Position numbers and translations under genes: made by a program. A stretch of DNA of 64,000 nucleotides from Lichenicola sp964236105 (lineage in GTDB: Bacteria; Pseudomonadota; Alphaproteobacteria; Acetobacterales; Acetobacteraceae). The notes under the pieces are model-generated. The model searched no databases. It was given only the letters and a program-made list of their open reading frames with translations, and was not told the DNA's origin. Below are positions 50,034 through 58,455 of this stretch, one piece after another; positions within the stretch are counted from its first letter, which is position 1, and each line of letters starts with the position of its first letter. The stretch lies in NCBI GenBank assembly GCA_964236105.1, contig CAXSBC010000010.1:1-64000 (forward strand), given 5' to 3'.

Positions 50034-50841
50034 TCGCCGCGTCGAGGTCGAACGACCGGATCCGGCCGTAGCCGAAGGCGGCGAGGCCCGCCAGCAGCAG
50101 CGCCTCGTCCCGCGGCGGTCCGGTGAACCAGGCCTCGCCGGCGCCGTCGGCGGCTCCCGGCGCCGCGATCCCGCCCAGCACAGCCTCGGCGCGGCGCGCC
50201 ACGGCACCCGCCGGATCGAGCCAGGCGATGCCGGGCGGCGAGAGGGCGCGCAGTGCTGGCAGCAGCACGGCGTAATGGGTGCAGCCGAGGCCGACGACGT
50301 CGATGCGCTCGCCGCCCGGCTGGCCGAACAGCTGGCCGAGCTCGCGCCGGATCGCGTCATGGTCGACAGGGCGGCGCCGGAAGGCCTCCTCGGCGATGTC
50401 GGCGAGGCCGCGCGCGCCGTGCGCGATCAGGACGCAGTCGGGCGCGAAGCGGGCCTGCAGGTCGCGCAGGTAGGGGCGGCGGACCGTGGCTGCGGTGGCC
50501 AGCAGGCCGACATGCCGGGTGCGGCTCACCGTGGCGGCCCACTTGATCGGCGGCACGCAGCCGATGAAGGGCAGACCGAAGCGCGCCCTGAGCGCCTCCA
50601 GCGCGATCGTGCTGGCGGTGTTGCAGGCGACCACCACCGCGTCCGGACGCAGCCGGGCGACCGCTTGCGCCACCAGGTCGCCGACCCGCTCGATCAGCAG
50701 GGCGTCCGGCAGCTCGCCATAGGGGAACACCGCGTTGTCGGCGAGGTAGTCGATCCTGGCATCGGGCAGGATCGCCCGGAGCTCGGACACGACCGACAGG
50801 CCGCCGATGCCGGAATCGAACGCGAGCAGCCGTCCGCTCAT
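50017..50841 (-). CDS. murI: glutamate racemase
   Basis: A 274-residue cofactor-independent racemase that makes D-glutamate for peptidoglycan. Both catalytic cysteines are seen, Cys73 in VVVACNTAST and Cys187 in GLGCTHYAV, together with the N-terminal FDSGIGGLSV. It begins 17 bases after pyrE ends on the same strand, so the two are probably cotranscribed. The length is normal. Confidence 0.95.
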   Translation of the reverse strand: MSGRLLAFDSGIGGLSVVSELRAILPDARIDYLADNAVFPYGELPDALLIERVGDLVAQAVARLRPDAVVVACNTASTIALEALRARFGLPFIGCVPPIKWAATVSRTRHVGLLATAATVRRPYLRDLQARFAPDCVLIAHGARGLADIAEEAFRRRPVDHDAIRRELGQLFGQPGGERIDVVGLGCTHYAVLLPALRALSPPGIAWLDPAGAVARRAEAVLGGIAAPGAADGAGEAWFTGPPRDEALLLAGLAAFGYGRIRSFDLDAAISVRG

Positions 50842-50858
50842 GTTCCGGGCGAGGCCGT

Positions 50859-51635
50859 TCAGGCTTCCGCGAGCTTGGCCGTCTTGCGCGCGAGCGCCTC
50901 CTCGGCGCTGGCGACGCCGCCGTGCCTGGCCGACCAGGCGCACGGATCCTCCAGGAAGCGGCGCACCTCGGCCCCGGCGGCCTCGGAGAAATAGGGCCGT
51001 TCCGCGCAGGCCTCCAGCACGTCCCACCAGGTGCACAGCGCATGCAGCGACACGCCCATCTCCGACAGGGTGCGATGCGCGCCGGGGAACACGCCGTAGA
51101 AGAACACCACGAACGCATGGTCGACGATGGCGCCGGCGTCGCGCAGCGAGTTCGCGAACACGATCTTGGAGGCGCCGTCGGTGGTCAGGTCCTCGACCAG
51201 CAGGGTGCGCTTGCCTTCCGGCACGTCGCCCTCGATCAGCGCGTTGCGGCCGAAGCCCTTCGGCTTCTTGCGCACATAGGCCATGGGCAGCAGCATGCGG
51301 TCGGCGATCCAGGCGGCGAACGGGATGCCCGCGGTCTCGCCGCCCGCCACCACCTCGATGCTCTCGTAGCCGACATGGCGGCCGATCTTCTCGACGCCCA
51401 GCTCGCAGATCTTGGACCGGGCGCGCGGGAAGAAGATGATGCGGCGGCAGTCGATATAGACCGGCGACTTCCAGCCAGAGGTCAGGGTGTACGGCTCCTC
51501 GGGGCGGAAATTGACCGCCTTGATCTCCAGCAGCAGCCGCGCCGTGGTCAGGGCCGCGTCGCGATCCCAGTCGGTCATCGCCGTGCGGATCGGCAGGGCG
51601 CGCCCCAATCCATCGCTTCCCGCCTCTGCGTTCAT
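50859..51635 (-). CDS. pyrE: orotate phosphoribosyltransferase
   Basis: A 258-residue enzyme joining orotate and PRPP in pyrimidine synthesis. The PRPP-binding loop LLVEDLTTDGASK is near residue 150. The catalytic region includes VRKKPKGFGRNALIEG, and the N-terminal half has EPYTLTSGWKSPVYIDCRR. It is longer than E. coli PyrE because of a C-terminal extension (about 195-258) seen in the alphaproteobacterial form. ATG at 51635 follows AGGGA; 51644 is an in-frame alternative. First gene of pyrE-murI. Confidence 0.94.
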   Translation of the reverse strand: MNAEAGSDGLGRALPIRTAMTDWDRDAALTTARLLLEIKAVNFRPEEPYTLTSGWKSPVYIDCRRIIFFPRARSKICELGVEKIGRHVGYESIEVVAGGETAGIPFAAWIADRMLLPMAYVRKKPKGFGRNALIEGDVPEGKRTLLVEDLTTDGASKIVFANSLRDAGAIVDHAFVVFFYGVFPGAHRTLSEMGVSLHALCTWWDVLEACAERPYFSEAAGAEVRRFLEDPCAWSARHGGVASAEEALARKTAKLAEA

Positions 51636-51725
51636 GCTCGCCATCCCTTTATGCCAACCGAGTCAGTCTCCACTATCCAAGATGACGACGATACGCCACC
51701 GCCGCCGTCCGGAGACCGAGGATCG

Positions 51726-52679
51726 ATGGGGACGACACGGCTGCTGGTGCTGCCCGAATCGCCGGTCTGGGTGATGGAGGATCGCGGCGCCGCCTGCTTC
51801 GGCCAGGCGGCGGCGATCGCCGGGCGTCTGGGCCTGCCGTTCCGGCGCATCGGCGCCCGCGGCGTCGGCGGCCAGGTGCCGGGCGGCAGCAGGCCGGCCC
51901 TGGTGCTCTCCGCCGGCAGCCGCGCGGCGGCGCAGGCCCTGCTGCTGCGGGCGCGCCATGGCTGCCGCATCGTGCACTGCGCCGCCGTCCGCCCGCCGCT
52001 GCCGGCCCGGCTGCTCGGCTATCCGTTCGATCGCATGGTGCTGCCCGGCGTCGGCACCGACCAGGCGGCCGAGGGTCGGCTGATCCCGGCTTTGGGACCG
52101 CTGCACGTGGTGTCCCCGGCCCTGCTCGCCCGCGCGCGCGACGTCTGGGCCGAGCGGCTCGCGCATCTGCCGTCGCCGCGAATCGTGGTGCTGCTGGGCG
52201 CCGAGGCTCCGGACGCGCAGGCCGCGTCCGGGCTGGCGCGGCAGATGGCGCAGATGGCGCGCCAGCGTCATGGCTGCGTGCTGGCGGCGATGCTGGCCGG
52301 CTGCCCGCCCGAGGTCTCCGACGCCTTCGCCTCCGGCCTGTCTGCCTGCGTCAACCTGGTGCATCGGGACGGCGAGCCCGGCGAGAACCCCGCACTCGGC
52401 TTCCTCGGCTGCGCCGACGCGGTGGTTGCCGCCTGGACCGCGGCCCAGGCGCTCAGCGAAGCCTGCGCCGCAGCAGCACCGGTCTTCGTGGTGCAGGCTC
52501 CGGGCAGTGCCGCAACCCTGTTCGCCGAGCGGCTGATTGGGCTGGATCAGGCGCGCCCGCTGCTGGAGTCGCTGCAGCCCTGGCCGCGCACGCCGCTGGA
52601 CGAGGCCGGCCGCATCGCCCGGACGATCCGCAGCACGCTGCTGACCGGCCCGGCCCGGCTCCCGGCCGGTCGCAGGTAG
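51726..52679 (+). CDS. ELM1/GtrOC1-like putative glycosyltransferase
   Basis: A 317-residue protein resembling the ELM1 (mitochondrial fission) family, which has a GT-B-like fold. Features are SAGSRAAAQALLLRARHGCR, RLIPALGPLHVVSPALL and the C-terminal CADAVVAAWTAAQALSEACA resembling the nucleotide-sugar half. The activity is unproven in bacteria; surface-glycan work is likely. An in-frame ATG at 51651 gives 25 extra polar residues; 51726 is chosen because conserved sequence starts there. Divergent from pyrE. Confidence 0.78.
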   Translation: MGTTRLLVLPESPVWVMEDRGAACFGQAAAIAGRLGLPFRRIGARGVGGQVPGGSRPALVLSAGSRAAAQALLLRARHGCRIVHCAAVRPPLPARLLGYPFDRMVLPGVGTDQAAEGRLIPALGPLHVVSPALLARARDVWAERLAHLPSPRIVVLLGAEAPDAQAASGLARQMAQMARQRHGCVLAAMLAGCPPEVSDAFASGLSACVNLVHRDGEPGENPALGFLGCADAVVAAWTAAQALSEACAAAAPVFVVQAPGSAATLFAERLIGLDQARPLLESLQPWPRTPLDEAGRIARTIRSTLLTGPARLPAGRR

Positions 52680-52765
52680 CGCTTGAAACAAGCCGGAAGC
52701 CTGTGCATAACATACGCCAAATCTTGCGAACGATTCGCAACTCGTCGAGTGAGGAGATCCGGACA

Positions 52766-53005
52766 TTGACCGGTCGTACACCCACCATCACCCGCAACTG
52801 CGAGCGTGCGGTCGTCACCGCCTATCGCGAGCTGCGCGAGTGCGGCACGGTCGATATCCAGGCGTTCTATGCGTGCACGACGCTCTACCGCATCCATCAT
52901 CCGGAGGCGTCGATCGAGGAGGCGCGGCATCTGGTGTCGGAATGGATCGATCATCACGTGAACCGGGAGGCCGACGGCGACACGCCCGGCTGCGACTGCG
53001 ACTGA
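52766..53005 (+). CDS. small hypothetical protein
   Basis: A 79-residue protein, all-helical by composition (TRNCERAVVTAYRELRECGT, YRIHHPEASIEEARHLVSEW), with an acidic tail ending in Cys-Asp-Cys-Asp. The start is taken as TTG at 52766 because AGGAGA precedes it by 8 bases. A GTG at 52703 would add 21 residues but has a poorly spaced site. The tail cysteines might bind metal. Function unknown. Confidence 0.6.
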   Translation: MTGRTPTITRNCERAVVTAYRELRECGTVDIQAFYACTTLYRIHHPEASIEEARHLVSEWIDHHVNREADGDTPGCDCD

Positions 53006-53029
53006 CGGTTATCCGGAAGAACGCTTCTA

Positions 53030-53055
53030 GCGGGGTCCGGGGACAGGGACCCTGG
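53030..53055. repeat. second copy of the Acetobacteraceae-type hairpin repeat
   Basis: GCGGGGTCCGGGGACAGGG and onward to CCTGG matches the reverse complement of the unit after nrdA (34048-34077) at 22 of 26 positions. It keeps the ability to form a GGGTCC...GGACCC-type stem. It lies between the end of a small gene and the end of the convergent gltA, as the first copy lies between convergent genes. Confidence 0.55.
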
Positions 53056-53057
53056 CC

Positions 53058-54359
53058 TCACCCCCGTTCGGCCAGCGGCACCAGGTCCCGGCGTCCCGCC
53101 CCGATATAGAGCTGCCTCGGGCGTCCGATCCGCTGACCGGGCTCCTCGATCATCTCCTTCCACTGGCTGATCCAGCCGACGGTGCGCGCGACCGCGAACA
53201 GCACGGTGAACATGCTGGTCGGGATGCCCATCGCCTTGAGGATGATGCCCGAATAGAAATCGACGTTCGGATACAGCTTGCGCTGCACGAAATAGGGATC
53301 CTCCAGCGCGATCCGCTCAAGCTCGACGGCCAGATCGAGCATCGGCTCGTCGGTGATGCCGAGCTCGGCCAGCACCTCGTGGCAGGTCTGCTGCATGATC
53401 TTCGCCCGCGGGTCGAAGTTCTTGTAGACCCGGTGCCCGAAGCCCATCAGCTTCACGCCGCTGTTCTTGTCCTTCACCCGGGCGACGAAGTCCGGGATGG
53501 CCTCCTTGGTGCCGATCTCGGCCAGCATCTTGAGCACCGCCTCGTTGGCGCCGCCATGCGCCGGTCCCCACAGGGCGGCGATGCCGGCGGCGATGCAGGC
53601 GAACGGGTTGGCGCCGGTGGAGCCCGCCAGTCGCACGGTCGAGGTCGAGGCGTTCTGCTCGTGGTCGGCATGCAGGATCAGGATGCGGTCCATCGCGCGC
53701 GCCAGCACCGGGCTGACCGTGTAGTCCTCGGACGGCATCGCGAACATCATGTAGAGGAAGTTCTCGGCATAGCCGAGATCGTTCCTCGGATACATGAACG
53801 GGAAGCCCATCGAGTACTTGTAGGCCCAGGCCGCCAGCGTCGGCACCTTGGCGATCAGCCGCAGGGCCGAGATCTCGCGCTGCCTGGGATCGTTGATGTC
53901 GTGATGGTCGTGATAGAAGGCCGACAGCGCTCCCACCGTGCCGCACAGCATCGCCATCGGATGCGCATCGCGGCGGAAGCCGTTGAAGAAGTGACGCAGC
54001 TGCTCGTGCAGCATGGTGTGCTGCTTGATCTGCGTCTCGAAGGCCTGCTTTTCCGCGCCCGTCGGCAGTTCGCCGTTCAGCAGCATGTAGGCGACCTCGA
54101 GGAAGCTGGCCTTTTCGGCAAGCTGGTCGATCGGGTAGCCGCGATGCAGCAGCACGCCCTGGTCGCCGTCGATGAAGGTGATCTTGCTTTCGCAGGCCGC
54201 GGTGGTGCCGTAGGCGGGATCGTAGGTGAAGAGGCCGAGATCGTTCTGCAGCTTGCGGATGTCCGCCACTGCCGGGCCGAGCGTCCCGGTCAGCACGGGG
54301 AGGGTGGCGGTCTTGCCATCGTAGCTGACGGTCGCGGTGGACGAGGCAGTCGCGCTCAT
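53058..54359 (-). CDS. gltA: citrate synthase
   Basis: A 433-residue type II (hexameric) citrate synthase, entry step of the TCA cycle. Catalytic residues sit in WGPAHGGANEAVLKML (His), MGFGHRVYKNFDPRAK (His) and NVDFYSGIILKAMG (Asp). The N-terminal domain (YDGKTATLPVLTGTLGPAVA) is of the NADH-sensitive proteobacterial form. The ATG at 54359 is used; the frame extends six codons further. A single transcription unit. Confidence 0.97.
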   Translation of the reverse strand: MSATASSTATVSYDGKTATLPVLTGTLGPAVADIRKLQNDLGLFTYDPAYGTTAACESKITFIDGDQGVLLHRGYPIDQLAEKASFLEVAYMLLNGELPTGAEKQAFETQIKQHTMLHEQLRHFFNGFRRDAHPMAMLCGTVGALSAFYHDHHDINDPRQREISALRLIAKVPTLAAWAYKYSMGFPFMYPRNDLGYAENFLYMMFAMPSEDYTVSPVLARAMDRILILHADHEQNASTSTVRLAGSTGANPFACIAAGIAALWGPAHGGANEAVLKMLAEIGTKEAIPDFVARVKDKNSGVKLMGFGHRVYKNFDPRAKIMQQTCHEVLAELGITDEPMLDLAVELERIALEDPYFVQRKLYPNVDFYSGIILKAMGIPTSMFTVLFAVARTVGWISQWKEMIEEPGQRIGRPRQLYIGAGRRDLVPLAERG

Positions 54360-54491
54360 GACGGGTTCCTGTTCCAATGGACACGGCCGTGCAGGCCGGT
54401 CAGCGATCGCGTATCCGGCCCCGGCGATGACCGCCGAGAATAGGAGCGAAGGAAACAGGGTGGCAACCGTGCCGTCGGCAGGACGGCCCGG

Positions 54492-55013
54492 TCATGCGCG
54501 GATCACCCGCACCTGGCGGACCGCGTGCGGCTGCAGGTCGCGCCAGCCCGCCTCGAATGTGACGTCCACCAGGCAGCAGGTCGGCATGCCGTCCGGCAGG
54601 GCCGCCGCTGCGGCGCCGTCCGGTCCGCCCCCGAGATGCAGCGCCAGCTCGTGCAGTCCGGGATTGTGGCCGACCAGCAGCGTGGTGACGATGCCGTCCG
54701 GGATCTCGTGCAGCGCCGCCAGCAGCGTGGCCGCGCCCGCGAGGTAGAGCCCGTCCAGGATCTCCGGCACGGGAGGCGGCGCCTCGAACGGCGCCAGCAG
54801 CTCCCAGGTCCGGCGCGTGCGCAGGGCGCTGCTGACCAGGGCGAGTTCGGGCCGCAGCGCCAGACGGCGCATCCGCTCGCCAAGCGCCACGGCATCGCGG
54901 CACCCGCGTTCGGACAGGTCGCGGTCATGGTCGCCTCCCGTTCCGTCCGGACCGGCGACGGCCTTGGCATGACGCAGCAGCAGCAGCCGGCGAACGGGGG
55001 CGGCGTCCGCCAC
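54492..55013 (-). CDS. sixA: SixA-type histidine phosphatase
   Basis: A 173-residue histidine phosphatase. The catalytic RHAKAVA stretch is near residue 14, with the second histidine in LLVGHNPGLHELAL near 117. SixA removes phosphate from phosphohistidine on histidine-phosphotransfer proteins; the exact target here is unknown. It starts at a GTG (55013), two bases after the end of the chorismate mutase gene, so the two form an operon. Confidence 0.92.
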   Translation of the reverse strand: MADAAPVRRLLLLRHAKAVAGPDGTGGDHDRDLSERGCRDAVALGERMRRLALRPELALVSSALRTRRTWELLAPFEAPPPVPEILDGLYLAGAATLLAALHEIPDGIVTTLLVGHNPGLHELALHLGGGPDGAAAAALPDGMPTCCLVDVTFEAGWRDLQPHAVRQVRVIRA

Positions 55014-55015
55014 CG

Positions 55016-55363
55016 TCAGGCGAGGCCGGGCGTGCGGGCGATGGCCTCGTGGTGGCGGATGACCTCGCGGATCACGAAGGCCAGGAACTTCTCGGCGAAA
55101 TCCGGATCGAGCTTGGCGTCGCGCGCCAGCTCGCGCAGGCGTGCCACCTGGCGCGTCTCGCGGACGGGATCGGCAGGCGGCATGCCGTGACGCGCTTTCA
55201 GCCGGCCGACCGCCTGGGTGCAGCGGAAGCGCTCGGCCAGCATGTGGATCAGGGCGGCGTCGATGTTGTCGATGCTGCGACGCAGGTCCGCCAGCATTTC
55301 GGCGGGGTCGGCATCCGTCCTGCGTCCTGCAGCATTATCCACCCGCACGTTCCTCGACCTCAT
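55016..55363 (-). CDS. chorismate mutase (AroQ type)
   Basis: A 115-residue all-helical chorismate mutase making prephenate for Phe and Tyr synthesis. Core residues are in MLADLRRSIDNIDAALIHML, AERFRCTQAVGRLKARHG, RETRQVARLRELA and FLAFVIREVIRHHE. The start may be the ATG at 55363 or the one at 55297 directly before the first helix; upstream residues are not conserved. It precedes sixA in a two-gene unit. Confidence 0.92.
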   Translation of the reverse strand: MRSRNVRVDNAAGRRTDADPAEMLADLRRSIDNIDAALIHMLAERFRCTQAVGRLKARHGMPPADPVRETRQVARLRELARDAKLDPDFAEKFLAFVIREVIRHHEAIARTPGLA

Positions 55364-55400
55364 GCCGTGGATCGATCCCTGCACGGCTTGGCCGCGCACA

Positions 55401-56129
55401 TCAAGGGGCGGCAGCGCCTGCATCGTCGTGGCCGTGCCTAGCCGGGGCGGGCAGGGCGGGCAGGTCGATCCAGGCCAGGTGACCGCCCTTGCCGGCGCCG
55501 GTGTCGGTGAAGATCGCGTTGCCGCCGGACCGGCCCTGCTTGCGCCACGGCCGCCCGTCGGTGCTGCGCTGGTCGTGGCCGCAATAGACGGTGAAGCCGT
55601 CGGGGATGTGATCGATCCAGTTCAGGCGGCGTTCCGGAAAGCCGTCCTCCTGCATCCGGCCGGTGGTCTCCCCGAACAGGGCGCGGGACAGCAGATGGGT
55701 GACGCGCTCCAGGCCGGGCGGCGGGTCCTGGTGCAGCATCCCGGTATGGAAGCCGCCATGCACGAAGACGACGTGACCGCGCACCAGCCACGCGGGCGCG
55801 CGCGCGATCTCCTCGTAGGCGCGCCCGGCCAGGTCCTCGTCGAGCTGCGCCAGGGTTGCCTCCAGCGGCGGATCGGGGCGCATCTTGCGGCCGGCGAGGG
55901 CGCGGCCGAGCTTGCGGTCGTGATTGCCGAGCATGAACAGTCCGCGCTTCTCGTCGATCAGCCGGAACATGATGCGCAGCACCCGCGCGCTGTCGGGCCC
56001 GTGATCCACCAGGTCGCCGAGCTGGATCACGAACCGCTCGGTCGCCACGGCATGGCTGAAGGCGACCGCGTCGCCATGCACGTCGCCGACGATGCGCAGC
56101 GGCCGGCCGGCGGGGATCAGCGCCGTCAT
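55401..56129 (-). CDS. metallophosphoesterase (Ser/Thr phosphatase or Ap4A hydrolase type)
   Basis: A 242-residue calcineurin-like phosphoesterase with every metal motif: GDVHGDAVAF near 18, QLGDLVDHGPDSA, MLGNHDRKLG, and the histidines of FVHGGFHTG and IFTDTGAGKG. It resembles the PrpE/PrpA-like phosphatases that act on phosphoproteins or diadenosine tetraphosphate. The start is the ATG at 56129, 10 bases from the end of the photolyase gene on the same strand. Confidence 0.92.
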   Translation of the reverse strand: MTALIPAGRPLRIVGDVHGDAVAFSHAVATERFVIQLGDLVDHGPDSARVLRIMFRLIDEKRGLFMLGNHDRKLGRALAGRKMRPDPPLEATLAQLDEDLAGRAYEEIARAPAWLVRGHVVFVHGGFHTGMLHQDPPPGLERVTHLLSRALFGETTGRMQEDGFPERRLNWIDHIPDGFTVYCGHDQRSTDGRPWRKQGRSGGNAIFTDTGAGKGGHLAWIDLPALPAPARHGHDDAGAAAP

Positions 56130-56139
56130 CCCGCCAGGC

Positions 56140-57681
56140 TCATGCCGCGGCGCGCACCGCCGGATCGGCGGCTCGGCTGCGCACGGTGTCGCGGAACGCC
56201 GCCAGAGCGCGGTCGCGCCCCTCGTCGAGGCCGACGATCGGCCGGGGATAATTCCCGCCGAGACGGATGCCGGCCTTGTCGAGCACCGCCGCCGGGGCCT
56301 CCCAGGGCGCATGCAGCCAACGGTCGGGCAGGGCGGCGACCTCTGGCACGTATTGCCGCACGTAGCGGCCGTCGGGATCGAACTTCCTGCCCTGCGTGAC
56401 CGGGTTGAAGATGCGGAAGAAGGGCTGGCTGTCGGTGCCGGTACCGGCGACCCACTGCCAGCTCGCCGCGTTGGTGGCGAGGTCGGCATCGACCAGCGTG
56501 TCCCAGAACCAGGCCTCGCCCTCCTGCCAGGGCAGCAGCATGTGCTTGGTCAGGTAGGAGGCGGTGATCATCCGCACCCGGTTGTGCATCCAGCCCTGCT
56601 GCCAGAGCTGGCGCATGCCGGCATCGACGATCGGGATGCCGGTGCGGCCCTGGCTCCAGGCGCGCAGGCCGTCCGCGTCGTCGCGCCAGGGCAGGCCGGC
56701 GAACGCCGCGCGCATCGGCACGTCCGGCAGGGTCGGATTGTGCCACAGCAGGTAGGCGGCGAACTCGTGCCACAGGATCTCACCCTGGAAGGTCTCGAAG
56801 CCGCCGGCGCGTGCGCCCTTGAGCCGCGCTGCCGCCTCGCGGGCGGCATGCCAGACCTGGTTTGCCGACAGCTCGCCCCAGTGCAGGTGCGGCGAGAGCA
56901 TCGAGGTGCCCTTCGGGTCGCCCGGGATGTTGCGCGACTGGCCGTAGCCGTCGAGCCGCGCGTCGAGGAAGTCGTGCAGGTGCTGCGCGGCACCCGCCTC
57001 GCCGGGGGTCCAGGTGTCGCGCATGCCGCCGGCCCAGTCGGGGGCGGTGGGCAGCAGCTGCCAGTCCTGCAGCCGGTCGCTGGCAGGCAGCGCGTCCGGG
57101 CCGGGGATGTGAGCCGGTGCCGGCAAGGGCGGCTCGGGATCGGGCAGGGCACGGCAGGTGCGGGCGAACGGCGTGTAGATGCCGTAGCGGGTGCCGGTCT
57201 TGGAGCGGATCGCATCGAGGTCGAACAGGGTGGAGACACGGTGCGCCACCAGTCGGCGGCCGTCGGCCTCGAGGGCCGCGGCCACGGTCGCGTCGAGCCG
57301 ACGCAGCCACGGCTCGTGCGCCAGGCCGCACTGCACGCTGTCGGCGCCGGTCTCGCGCGCCAGGGCCGGGATGATCGAGGCGGCGTCGCCCCGGCGCAGG
57401 ATCAGGGTGGTGCCGCGCTCGGCGAGCGCGCGGCCGAGCGCGTCCAGGCTGTGATGCAGCCACCAGCGCGACGCGCCGCCCGGCGCCCAGTCGCCGCCGG
57501 CCGCCTGGTCGAGCACGAACACCGGCAGCACCCGCTCGGCCTGCGCCAGGGCCGCGATCAGCGCGTGATGATCCGCCAGCCGCAGATCCTGCCGAAGCCA
57601 CAGCAGGGCCAGGGTCCCGCCGGTCCTGGCCTGCGCCGGCTTGCTCTGCGGCCTCGTCGCCCCTGCCTTACGGCCAGCCAT
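56140..57681 (-). CDS. phrB: deoxyribodipyrimidine photo-lyase
   Basis: A 513-residue light-driven enzyme that repairs cyclobutane pyrimidine dimers with FAD. An N-terminal photolyase fold (LLWLRQDLRLADHHALIAAL) precedes the FAD domain. FAD-binding and DNA-contact segments are GTSMLSPHLHWGELS, GWMHNRVRMITASYL, LVDADLATNAASWQWVAG and FRIFNPVTQGRKFDP. The first 20 residues are a basic extension. It is followed closely by the phosphoesterase gene, and pdeM and an Lhr-type helicase lie upstream on the same strand: a DNA-repair block. Confidence 0.95.
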   Translation of the reverse strand: MAGRKAGATRPQSKPAQARTGGTLALLWLRQDLRLADHHALIAALAQAERVLPVFVLDQAAGGDWAPGGASRWWLHHSLDALGRALAERGTTLILRRGDAASIIPALARETGADSVQCGLAHEPWLRRLDATVAAALEADGRRLVAHRVSTLFDLDAIRSKTGTRYGIYTPFARTCRALPDPEPPLPAPAHIPGPDALPASDRLQDWQLLPTAPDWAGGMRDTWTPGEAGAAQHLHDFLDARLDGYGQSRNIPGDPKGTSMLSPHLHWGELSANQVWHAAREAAARLKGARAGGFETFQGEILWHEFAAYLLWHNPTLPDVPMRAAFAGLPWRDDADGLRAWSQGRTGIPIVDAGMRQLWQQGWMHNRVRMITASYLTKHMLLPWQEGEAWFWDTLVDADLATNAASWQWVAGTGTDSQPFFRIFNPVTQGRKFDPDGRYVRQYVPEVAALPDRWLHAPWEAPAAVLDKAGIRLGGNYPRPIVGLDEGRDRALAAFRDTVRSRAADPAVRAAA

Positions 57682-57753
57682 CGCGTTTACCGTCCCTGTT
57701 TGTTCCAGAGGAAGAAACAGACGAGCCGGGGGTCGGGTTGCGACGGGAGCGTG

Positions 57754-58455
57754 TCACGAAGCAGCGTTCCGGATCTCGGCGAGGGCGAAGGAGAACAGCC
57801 GCTCGGCGCCGAGCAGGAAGGCACGCCCGCCGCCCGGGAACAGGCCGGCGATCGCCGGATGCAGCACGTCGAGGCCGCCGGTATAGGCGCCGAAGGCCGG
57901 CATGATCATCCGGCCGGCATCGGCGACGAAGCAGGGGCGGGAGATGGTGCCGCCGCGCGTCGCCACCCTGGCCTTCGGATGGTGATGGCCGCAGATCTCG
58001 GCGCCTCCGGAGCCGGCACGGGTTCGGGCGCCGCGGGATTCGTGGCGGAAGCTGAGCGGCCCGAGCTGGAAGCTGTCGCCATGCTCGCCGGGCAGGCCCT
58101 CCGGCGGCACCGGATCATGGTTGCCCAGCACCCAGAACAGCCGGGCTGCGGCGGCGATCCGGCGCAGCCGGTCGGCCTCGACGGCCGGCAGGCGGGCAGG
58201 GCCATCCCGGTCGTGGAAGCTGTCGCCCAGCGCCACCACGATCTCCGGGCGCCAGAAGCCGACCCGCTGCACCAGCCGGTCGAGCGTCATCCGGCTGTCC
58301 CAGGGCGGCACCAGGGCGCCCCGGCGCGCGCACGCGCTGCCCTTCTCCAGGTGCAGGTCGGCGACGGCCAGCAGCCTGGCGGCCGGCCAGTACAGCACCC
58401 CGGCCGGATCGAGCATCACCCGCTCGCCGGCGAGGTGGAACGGGGCCGCGTTCAT
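57754..58455 (-). CDS. pdeM: ligase-associated DNA damage response endonuclease PdeM
   Basis: A 233-residue metallophosphoesterase with LAVADLHLEKGSACARRG near 29, VVALGDSFHDRDG, WVLGNHDPVP, and the metal histidines of EICGHHHPKARV. This is the endonuclease of a set that normally also includes an Lhr-type helicase, an exonuclease and an ATP-dependent DNA ligase. Only the helicase is next to it here; its ATG overlaps the helicase stop (ATGA at 58455-58452). Confidence 0.92.
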   Translation of the reverse strand: MNAAPFHLAGERVMLDPAGVLYWPAARLLAVADLHLEKGSACARRGALVPPWDSRMTLDRLVQRVGFWRPEIVVALGDSFHDRDGPARLPAVEADRLRRIAAAARLFWVLGNHDPVPPEGLPGEHGDSFQLGPLSFRHESRGARTRAGSGGAEICGHHHPKARVATRGGTISRPCFVADAGRMIMPAFGAYTGGLDVLHPAIAGLFPGGGRAFLLGAERLFSFALAEIRNAAS